DNA of 5,044 nt from Armatimonadota bacterium. Lineage in GTDB: Bacteria; Armatimonadota; Armatimonadia; Armatimonadales; Armatimonadaceae. Below, piece by piece: positions 1 to 5,044 of the stretch. The notes below the pieces were generated by a model. The model was not told where the DNA came from. It did no database searches and saw only the letters and a list, made by a program, of their open reading frames with translations. How positions within the stretch are numbered: position 1 is the stretch's first letter; each line of letters opens with the position of its first letter. The translations under genes were made by a program, and so were the position numbers. The stretch covers positions 1-5,044 of the forward strand of contig JACMMA010000764.1 in the NCBI GenBank assembly GCA_014379275.1, read 5' to 3'.

Positions 1-2819
1 GGGCGACGCCGGACGCGATCGCCAAACATATCCGGACCGAGAAGCTACACCGCGATGCGACCGGCGTCCGCACCGTGGATGCGTCCCGGTTCCCGTACGC
101 GACCCCGAGCGAACGGCAGGCGGCGGGTCTGCTCAGCGCGGTCGCGTCGCTCGGCGGTTACGGGTACTACTACGGCTCGATCCCGGCGGGGTTGTATGAA
201 CAGGTCCTGTCGCTCCTCGTCGGGAGCGGCAACGTGTACCATGGGACGGAAACCACCCCGCTACGCCAGCGGCTAGACGTTTACGCGGAAAACGCGCTCC
301 GTCCCGGCGTGCAGGTAGACACCGCCGAGGATGGTATCCGTGTCGCGCCCGTGTTGTTGCCGGGCAGCGAATCCGGGGAAAGCGTGGTCGCACTTTCCGC
401 GGAGAAAGATAAATGGGCGTTCAAGTCGCCCGCATACCTGTTGACAGGGAAGGGGAAAATGGTCCCGTTGCCCGCGGGGACGCCGGATGTGTTCGCCGGG
501 CTGATAGCGCGCGGCGAGATCACGGTCCCTGAAGCAGGGAAGTCGCTTTTCGTCGAGCGGTATCTGCTCCCGCTCGCGGAGGTGCTACCGATCTCGGGGA
601 ACGCCGTGCAATGGGAGGACACCCACGCCGAGGCGCTCACGCCCGTGCCGCGGCTGTATCTGACCGAGCAGAACAGCCGCCTTTCCGTCGCGCTTCGCTA
701 CGCGTACGGACCGCAGGAGTACCCGTTCGACACGGCGTTCCCCCCGCTTGCGTTGGAGCGAGGTACCGGCGAAGGTGGCAATGTGACGCTCAAGCGGGTG
801 CGGCGTGATCCCGACGCGGAAGGGGCGCGTTACGCCATGCTTTCCGGCACCGGCGGGTCGGCGTTCGGCTTGAAGCGCGACGACGAACCGGGGCACTTCG
901 CTCTACGTGCCCGCGTTGACCCGGTGGATTTCCTGTTGCACTACGTCCCCAAACTCGCCGAGGCGGGCTACGAAGTGTACGGCGACGAGCAACTCCAATC
1001 CGTGCGCGTCAACCGGAACAAGCCCAAGATCGCGTGGAACGTTTCATCCGGGATCGACTGGTTCGACCTGGACGCCATGCTGACGTTCGGCGACACGTCC
1101 GCGACGTTCGGCGAACTGAAGCGCGCGATCCGCCGCCGCGAAAAGTACGTCAAACTCGCCGACGGTTCCATCGGGGTCATTCCGCCCGAGATCGTCGAGC
1201 GGTTCCGCTTCTTGTTCGCGCTCGGCGAGGAAACCAAAGACGGCGGCTTACGGCTGTCGTCCACGCAATCGCTTCTGCTCGAACAGGCGATGGCGGACGA
1301 GGGGGGCGATTTTCAAGCCGACGCCGCGTTCTACGAGCGCCGTGAGAAGCTACACGGCTTCGAGACGATCCACCCGGTCCCGCTCCCGAACGACGGCTTG
1401 ATCGCGACGCTGTACCCGTACCAGAAGGCGGGCTTCGACTGGCTCCACTTCCTGCACGAATACGGCTTCGGCGGTTGTCTCGCCGACGAGATGGGTTTGG
1501 GCAAGTCGCTCCAGGCGTTATGTTTGCTGTTATCGCTCCGCAAATCGGGCGGGAACGACCACGCCAAAGCACCGGATATTATCGTCGCGCCGAAGTCGCT
1601 GATGTTCAACTGGGAGCGGGAAGCGGCGCGGTTCACCCCGGCGCTCAAAATACTGGTGTATACCGAGGGCAATCGGAGCAAGGACCCGGCGGCGTTCGAC
1701 GGCTACGACGTGGTGCTGACGACGTACGGGATTATGCTCCGCGACATCGAGCATCTGCGCAAAACGCGGTTCCACTACGCCGTGCTGGACGAAGCGCAGG
1801 CGATCAAAAATCCGGCGTCGCAGTCGGCACGGGCGGCGCGACTCTTGAACTGCGAGCACCGCTTGACCCTGACCGGGACGCCGGTCGAGAACGGCACGAT
1901 GGAACTGTGGTCGCAGTTCGCGTTCTTGAACCCCGGACATTTGGGCGGCATGGATCGGTTCCGCGAAGAGTTTACCGGCGCGATCGAGCGGCAGGGCGAC
2001 GAAGTCGCGGCGCAAACACTCCGTAAGTTGATCGCGCCGTTTCTGCTCCGGCGTACGAAAGAGCAGGTCGCGCCGCAACTGCCGCCGCGCACCGAGCAGG
2101 TCGTCTACTGCGAGATGGACGGCGAACAACGCAAACGGTACGAGGAGATGCGTGACCGCTACCGTGCCGAAGTGCTCGGGATTCTGGACGAAGCCGAGAC
2201 CGACCGCAAACTTGCCGGACGTGGGCAGATGAAAATGTTGGAAGCCCTGCTCCGCTTGCGCCAGGTTTGCAACCACCCCCGCCTCGCCGACCCGTCGTAC
2301 GAGGGCGAGTCGGCGAAGTTCGGAGTTCTGATGGAGACGATAGAAACGCTCCGCGCCGAAAATCACAAGGCGTTAGTGTTCTCGCAGTTCGTGAAAATGC
2401 TCGATATCATCCGCGCCGAACTCGACGCGCGCGGTATCCCGTATGTATACCTGGACGGATCGACGAAAGACCGCCAAACGCCGGTAGACCGATTCCAGAA
2501 CGACGCCGCGATCCCGCTGTTCCTGATCAGCCTCAAGGCGGGCGGCGTCGGCCTGAACCTGACCGCCGCCGACTACGTCCTTCACGTCGACCCGTGGTGG
2601 AACCCAGCCGCCGAGCGACAAGCCACCGACCGCGCCCACCGCATCGGGCAGGATAAGCCGGTTTTCGTGCAGAAGTTTCTGACCCGCGACACGGTAGAAG
2701 AGAAGATCCTCGCGCTTCAAGAGCGAAAGCGGGCGATCACCGAGCAACTGATCACGGCAGAAGAAGGCGGATTCCTCAAAACCCTGACGCGCAACGACAT
2801 CGAGGGGTTGTTCACGTAG
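1..2819 (+). CDS. SNF2/Swi2-family DEAD/DEAH-box ATPase (helicase-like), 5' truncated by window edge
   Basis: This is a superfamily 2 ATPase of the SNF2 type, which uses ATP to translocate on duplex DNA and remodel bound proteins; its bacterial substrate cannot be told from sequence. Numbering from the GTG at 75 as residue 1, the ATP-binding motif I is DEMGLGKS (Lys477), motif II is DEAQ (572-575), motif III is TGTP (600-603), motif IV lies in KALVFSQF (765-772), and motif VI is QATDRAHRIGQ (849-859). Both RecA-like lobes therefore look intact. Around residues 270-440, including DWFDLDAMLTFGD from 328, the sequence resembles the bacterial SNF2-associated domain. The reading frame stays open from 75 back to position 3 (24 more codons without a stop) and no good ribosome site precedes the GTG, so the true start is probably upstream. 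Many family members carry a SWIM zinc finger at the N-terminus, which would lie outside the window. The stop is TAG at 2817-2819, followed at once by a strong hairpin. Family assignment is very secure; the biological role is not. Confidence 0.96.
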   Translation, partial: ATPDAIAKHIRTEKLHRDATGVRTVDASRFPYATPSERQAAGLLSAVASLGGYGYYYGSIPAGLYEQVLSLLVGSGNVYHGTETTPLRQRLDVYAENALRPGVQVDTAEDGIRVAPVLLPGSESGESVVALSAEKDKWAFKSPAYLLTGKGKMVPLPAGTPDVFAGLIARGEITVPEAGKSLFVERYLLPLAEVLPISGNAVQWEDTHAEALTPVPRLYLTEQNSRLSVALRYAYGPQEYPFDTAFPPLALERGTGEGGNVTLKRVRRDPDAEGARYAMLSGTGGSAFGLKRDDEPGHFALRARVDPVDFLLHYVPKLAEAGYEVYGDEQLQSVRVNRNKPKIAWNVSSGIDWFDLDAMLTFGDTSATFGELKRAIRRREKYVKLADGSIGVIPPEIVERFRFLFALGEETKDGGLRLSSTQSLLLEQAMADEGGDFQADAAFYERREKLHGFETIHPVPLPNDGLIATLYPYQKAGFDWLHFLHEYGFGGCLADEMGLGKSLQALCLLLSLRKSGGNDHAKAPDIIVAPKSLMFNWEREAARFTPALKILVYTEGNRSKDPAAFDGYDVVLTTYGIMLRDIEHLRKTRFHYAVLDEAQAIKNPASQSARAARLLNCEHRLTLTGTPVENGTMELWSQFAFLNPGHLGGMDRFREEFTGAIERQGDEVAAQTLRKLIAPFLLRRTKEQVAPQLPPRTEQVVYCEMDGEQRKRYEEMRDRYRAEVLGILDEAETDRKLAGRGQMKMLEALLRLRQVCNHPRLADPSYEGESAKFGVLMETIETLRAENHKALVFSQFVKMLDIIRAELDARGIPYVYLDGSTKDRQTPVDRFQNDAAIPLFLISLKAGGVGLNLTAADYVLHVDPWWNPAAERQATDRAHRIGQDKPVFVQKFLTRDTVEEKILALQERKRAITEQLITAEEGGFLKTLTRNDIEGLFT

Positions 2820-2828
2820 CGCACGCGC

Positions 2829-2867
2829 GGCGAGGATTGCCTCCTTGGGTGGGAGGCAATCCTCGCC
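2829..2867. terminator. Perfect 16-bp inverted repeat between convergent genes, probable bidirectional terminator
   Basis: The left arm GGCGAGGATTGCCTCC (2829-2844) is exactly complementary to the right arm GGAGGCAATCCTCGCC (2852-2867), with a 7-base loop TTGGGTG. It begins 9 bases after the stop of the plus-strand SNF2 gene and ends 5 bases before the stop of the minus-strand prepilin-like gene, so it would fold in both transcripts. Neither strand has the T-run expected of a classical intrinsic terminator. It may therefore act as a U-less terminator, a block to converging polymerases, or a 3'-end stabiliser. The structure is certain and the function is inferred. Confidence 0.8.
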
Positions 2868-2872
2868 AGATG

Positions 2873-3655
2873 TTACTTCTTCAACGTGTAATAATGGTTC
2901 TCACAACGGATGTCGCCGAGCCTACAGTGAGGGGGCACTAACGCGCCGATACGGTTCGCGTTTAGCGTCTGGGCACTGATGCCCCCGATCGTGGACGTGC
3001 GGTATGCCAGGCAACTTACTTTGACATGGCCGTCGAGCCATAAAACATTCGCCAGGCCGGCATGGCGACCATGTACGTAGGGCGGCATCAGGTGCGCCGG
3101 CGAAAAAATCATCGGCATCCGCAGGACAGCACGCTGGGTCCGTTGGAAGCGTGCGGCGTCCGCCATCAGGATCGTCTCCGCTGGCACTTCGGTACGGGCG
3201 TCCGTTTCTGGCACAAACTCAGTGATTGTCGCGTTGAACGTGTAGAGTCCCATGTTCACGCCGTATCCGATCGGAAAGTTTCCCGGCGGGAGGTCGGCGG
3301 CGGTCGGACAATCCTGAACCGGTTGGCTACGCAGATACGGGTACAGAATCCCCGACATCGGATCCCACACGTTCGCGGATGACTGAGTCGTGCTCGGCCG
3401 GTACGCCGTACACCAGTAATGTATGCTGATAGTCGGGCCATACTCGGTGTACGCGGCGGGACAGTAGCCCTCGTCATTGTCGTGGGAGTATGCCGCCCAG
3501 CCGATGCCGATCTGGCGCAGGTTCGATAGGCAGTTCGTCTGGCGGGCTTTTTCGCGTGCCTGGGCGAACACCGGCATCATGACTGCGGCGAGCAGGGCGA
3601 TCACGGCGATCACGACAAGCAACTCGATGAGGGTGAATCCATCCCGACAAGACAT
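2873..3655 (-). CDS. Prepilin-type protein with N-terminal methylation/cleavage motif and H-X9-DG domain (DUF1559-like)
   Basis: From the ATG at 3655 this is a 260-residue protein. A short leader (MSCRDG) is followed by FTLIELLVVIAVIALLAAV, a class III prepilin signal. Prepilin peptidase would cut between Gly6 and Phe7, the conserved Glu is at position +5 of the mature chain, and the hydrophobic stretch to about residue 28 is a single membrane or filament-core helix. It continues into PVFAQAREKARQTNCLSNL and then a globular domain with the motif H198-x9-D208-G209. This architecture matches the prepilin-like DUF1559/H-X9-DG family, abundant in Planctomycetota, Armatimonadota and Verrucomicrobia. 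Its members are thought to be exported surface or pseudopilus proteins but are mostly uncharacterised. The open frame extends to a GTG at 3751 (292 residues) with a TTG at 3730 between. I prefer the ATG because it gives the usual short leader, whereas the longer forms place about 31-38 Arg-rich residues before the cleavage site. It lies just downstream of the small Cys-rich gene on the same strand and ends at the shared hairpin. Confidence 0.9.
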   Translation of the reverse strand: MSCRDGFTLIELLVVIAVIALLAAVMMPVFAQAREKARQTNCLSNLRQIGIGWAAYSHDNDEGYCPAAYTEYGPTISIHYWCTAYRPSTTQSSANVWDPMSGILYPYLRSQPVQDCPTAADLPPGNFPIGYGVNMGLYTFNATITEFVPETDARTEVPAETILMADAARFQRTQRAVLRMPMIFSPAHLMPPYVHGRHAGLANVLWLDGHVKVSCLAYRTSTIGGISAQTLNANRIGALVPPHCRLGDIRCENHYYTLKK

Positions 3656-3736
3656 ACCCCGCCCGCGCGCGAAGGCCGCCCGCGCCCGTTCGGAGGATAA
3701 ACCATCGCCAAGGAACCGATATCTATTCAATTCGTA

Positions 3737-3742
3737 CCTCTT
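3737..3742 (-). promoter_or_regulatory. Possible ribosome binding site for an alternative TTG start of the prepilin-like gene
   Basis: On the minus strand AAGAGG sits 6 bases before an in-frame TTG at 3730-3728. It is a better Shine-Dalgarno match than anything before the GTG at 3751, and the ATG at 3655 has only a G-rich run (GGGCGGGG) very close to it. If this site is used, the protein is 285 residues with a 31-residue basic N-terminal extension before the prepilin cleavage site. The choice is unresolved from sequence alone. Confidence 0.3.
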
Positions 3743-3762
3743 ACTAAACACAGCATCCGCGC

Positions 3763-4029
3763 CTAACAGCCGTCAAGGCAGTCAGTTCTTAGCGCGAGGC
3801 AGACGGCGGGGTCTGCGCCCGGCTGGCCGAGGCATTTCCGGTAGGCCATCTGGCAAGCAGTGGGACAGTCGATGGTTCTTTTAATGGCTTCCGCTTCGTC
3901 ACTAAGAACCTGTTGCGCTTCCGCCGACGTGGCATTTTTAGCTTCCATCTCTGAAGCGCAAAGGTCAAGATAAGCGGCGGTGGCGGCCCGAATCGTTTTT
4001 AGAAGTTCTTTTTTCGCGAAGTCCGACAT
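3763..4029 (-). CDS. Small cysteine-rich protein with mirror-symmetric Cys pattern, unknown function
   Basis: This 88-residue protein matches no family I recognise. The first half (residues 3-53) is rich in Ala, Glu, Lys and Leu and looks helical, with one cysteine (Cys24). The last 34 residues carry six cysteines at 55, 59, 66, 77, 84 and 88, spaced x3, x6, x10, x6, x3, and the final residue is Cys. Steps of +4 and +7 put the cysteines on one face of a helix, and the segment GQPGADP (68-74) between Cys66 and Cys77 would form a turn. The likely shape is a helical hairpin with cysteines facing each other, held by disulfides or binding a metal such as copper or zinc. No signal peptide or membrane segment is visible, so a reducing cytosolic location, which favours metal binding, is plausible. 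The ATG at 4029 is preceded by AGGAG at 11 bases. The TAG stop lies 11 bases before the GTG alternative start of the prepilin-like gene, suggesting co-transcription. The coding call rests on the ordered pattern and ribosome site; function is open. Confidence 0.72.
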   Translation of the reverse strand: MSDFAKKELLKTIRAATAAYLDLCASEMEAKNATSAEAQQVLSDEAEAIKRTIDCPTACQMAYRKCLGQPGADPAVCLALRTDCLDGC

Positions 4030-4040
4030 ACTCTACTACT

Positions 4041-4045
4041 CTCCT
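4041..4045 (-). promoter_or_regulatory. Ribosome binding site of the small Cys-rich gene
   Basis: AGGAG on the minus strand lies 11 bases upstream of the ATG at 4029-4027. The spacing is longer than ideal, but it is the only good Shine-Dalgarno match nearby. It sits in a purine-rich leader that repeats GAGTAG/AGTAGTAG units between it and the start. It supports the ATG at 4029 as the true start. Confidence 0.5.
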
Positions 4046-4072
4046 GCTGCTACTCGTTGTCAGATTTCCGCT

Positions 4073-4083
4073 CCTCTTAGAGG
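4073..4083. repeat. Short palindrome in the leader of the small Cys-rich gene
   Basis: CCTCT-T-AGAGG is a perfect 5-bp dyad around one central base. In a wider reading, CCGC..CTC at 4068-4076 can pair with GAGGCGG (4080-4086), forming a 7-bp stem with a 2-base bulge and a TTA loop. It lies between the WD40 stop and the small gene's ribosome site, so it could be a weak terminator for the WD40 transcript, an operator or a 5' leader hairpin. No T-run follows on the minus strand, so terminator function is doubtful. Confidence 0.3.
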
Positions 4084-4093
4084 CGGATGTTTA

Positions 4094-4112
4094 ACACGAT
4101 ATTTATACGTGT
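4094..4112 (-). promoter_or_regulatory. Candidate -10 element (TATAAA) enclosed by a dyad ACACG-N9-CGTGT
   Basis: On the minus strand TATAAA (4107-4102) matches five of six bases of the bacterial -10 consensus, and it stands in the most AT-rich stretch of the 122-bp gap before the small Cys-rich gene. No convincing -35 hexamer is found 16-18 bases upstream. The box lies inside the inverted repeat ACACG (4094-4098) / CGTGT (4108-4112), an operator-like arrangement in which a dimeric regulator would cover the -10. If used, transcription would start about 65 bases before the ATG and read through the small gene and probably the prepilin-like gene. The dyad is certain; promoter and operator roles are inferred. 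Confidence 0.35.
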
Positions 4113-4151
4113 CTGCACCAGATTCCTGCGTTCGACAGCGGTGTATCCGAT

Positions 4152-5044
4152 TTATTTTCGGGGGGTGGCGACGCCATTCCAGAACCGCGTCGTGCCATCG
4201 GCGTCGGTGGAAAGCATCGTAGCGCCACTTCGGTCGAACTGGAGGGAAGAGATAGGGCGGCGTTTCCAGCGTCCGCTCAGTGCGAGTACTTCTTGGAAGG
4301 TGGCGACATCCCAAACCCGAATGACTCCGTCGTAGCCGCCGGTCAGAAGACTTTTGCCGTCGGGGGAGAAAGTCGCCGTGTAGATCGCTCCCGTGTGCCC
4401 GGAAACGGTTCTAGGCTGTGCAGGCAGGCCGTTTGGGAGCGACCATAATCGGATGACGGCGTCCAAACCAACGGTCGCCATGTGACCACCGTCGTTGCTG
4501 AAAACGACGTCGTTGATTCTCCCGTTATGCCCCCCGCGTAGCGTCGAGATCTGCCCGGTCCGGGGACGGATTATGTGGAGGGCACTACCGTCCGCGCTTG
4601 CCGCGACCAGGATTTTGCCGTTCGGCGCGAAAGTGAGCAATCCGGCACCGTCCCATTCAGGAATTAGGCAGCCGCTGACCCTTTCCCCAGTATCGGTCCG
4701 CCATACTTCGACCGCTCCACTGCTGTCGTTGGTGGCGAGCCACTCACCGCCCGAAGACAGTGCCATCGACAGAACGGAGTATCCTTTAACGGCGATGGTT
4801 CGCAGTACGCGACCGGTGGCGGTGTCATACACCGCCGCGCGCCCATTTTCATTTCCGGCAGCCAAACAGCGACCGTCCGATGAATACCCCGTCAGAGTGT
4901 ATGCTACTCTGGTATCTGTCGTGAACACAGGACGGCGCGAGAGGACCTCCCACAAGGACAGACGACCCGATCTGTCCATCGCGGCGCAGAACTTCCCGTC
5001 AGGGGGGGAGAGCAGGATGTTCCCCAGCGGCGGGGGTAGTGTTA
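4152..5044 (-). CDS. WD40-repeat beta-propeller protein, 5' truncated by window edge
   Basis: The visible chain is built from WD40 repeats, which form a beta-propeller used as a protein-binding scaffold. Numbering from the in-frame ATG at 4979, the WD-type strand ends fall at W10, Y51, W93, I137, W179, W223 and W267, spaced 41-44 residues as expected. Two repeats show the Gly-His dipeptide (150-151 and 194-195), and the SPDGK-type turn is clear at 205-209. Seven repeat ends are therefore visible, and the chain stops eight residues after the last one, at TAA (4154-4152). The ATG at 4979 is probably not the start: the frame stays open to the window edge (21 more codons), and those codons encode the first half of the same blade, including LLSPPDGKF. 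More blades, or an N-terminal domain such as a protein kinase, could lie outside; that part is unseen. Blades 4 and 7 are degenerate at the usual His and Trp-Asp positions. It is upstream of the small Cys-rich gene on the same strand, separated by 122 bases with promoter-like signals. Confidence 0.93.
   Translation of the reverse strand, partial: TLPPPLGNILLSPPDGKFCAAMDRSGRLSLWEVLSRRPVFTTDTRVAYTLTGYSSDGRCLAAGNENGRAAVYDTATGRVLRTIAVKGYSVLSMALSSGGEWLATNDSSGAVEVWRTDTGERVSGCLIPEWDGAGLLTFAPNGKILVAASADGSALHIIRPRTGQISTLRGGHNGRINDVVFSNDGGHMATVGLDAVIRLWSLPNGLPAQPRTVSGHTGAIYTATFSPDGKSLLTGGYDGVIRVWDVATFQEVLALSGRWKRRPISSLQFDRSGATMLSTDADGTTRFWNGVATPRK

Noticed and set aside
1530..2366. Long minus-strand open frame (278 codons) opposite the SNF2 gene
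   Set aside because: It lies entirely antisense to conserved helicase motifs, its protein is Arg/His-rich with no recognisable domain, and GC-rich coding DNA commonly opens such frames.
1..2819. SNF2 protein as part of an anti-phage system such as DISARM
   Set aside because: SNF2-type proteins occur in such systems, but no methyltransferase, nuclease, DUF1998 or phospholipase D partner is in the window, and the motif set fits ordinary bacterial SNF2 ATPases. Upstream genes are unseen.
3477..3884. Plus-strand open frame of 135 codons across the prepilin-like and small Cys-rich genes
   Set aside because: It is antisense to the prepilin signal region and the small gene, its product is Arg-rich low-complexity sequence, and it has no domain signal.
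3763..4029. Small Cys-rich gene as a modified-peptide (RiPP) precursor
   Set aside because: The helical first half and Cys-rich end ending in Gly-Cys superficially fit, but there is no leader cleavage motif and no modification enzyme or transporter in the window; the regular helical Cys spacing fits a folded hairpin better.
4073..4086. Intrinsic terminator for the WD40 gene
   Set aside because: The stem is short and bulged and no T-run follows on the minus strand; it is recorded only as a small palindrome.
4060..4335. Short open frames on both strands overlapping the end of the WD40 gene
   Set aside because: They overlap clear WD40 coding sequence in other frames and show no motifs.
1..5044. 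CRISPR array, tRNA/rRNA genes, insertion sequence ends
   Set aside because: No regularly spaced direct repeats, no tRNA-like cloverleaf with a CCA-type end, no rRNA signature and no transposase or terminal inverted repeats were seen by eye.

Overview
This window most resembles a chromosomal segment from an Armatimonadota-like bacterium, or a relative in which H-X9-DG prepilin-like proteins are common. The clue is the minus-strand gene near the middle. It has a class III prepilin motif (GFTLIELL), followed by PVFAQAREKARQTNCLSNL, a run I associate with the many prepilin-like (DUF1559-type) proteins of Armatimonadota, and a C-terminal H-X9-DG motif. This assignment is inferred from one protein and is not proven. 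Most of the DNA is GC-rich. By hand count, the small gene (3781-4020) is about 56% G+C and the leader before it (4021-4140) about 49%.

Layout: positions 1-2819 (+) hold most of a large SNF2/Swi2-family ATPase whose 5' end lies outside the window. It converges on a minus-strand gene, and the 53-bp gap between the two stop codons contains a perfect 16-bp inverted repeat, probably a shared two-way terminator. The minus strand then carries, in transcription order, a WD40-repeat protein (4152 to the window end, 5' truncated), a 122-bp intergenic leader with promoter-like and operator-like features, an 88-residue cysteine-rich protein of unknown function (3763-4029), and the prepilin-like protein (2873-3655, or longer with an alternative start). 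The last two are close enough to share a transcript that would end at the hairpin.

No known pathway links these genes. The SNF2 protein probably acts on nucleic acid or nucleoprotein complexes. The WD40 protein is probably a beta-propeller scaffold. The prepilin-like protein is probably exported and membrane-anchored or assembled into a pseudopilus. The least explained element is the small protein: six of its seven cysteines form an exactly mirror-symmetric pattern (x3, x6, x10, x6, x3) around a Gly/Pro-rich turn, as expected for a helical hairpin held by disulfides or metal. No RNA genes, CRISPR array, insertion sequence or known defence cassette was seen.
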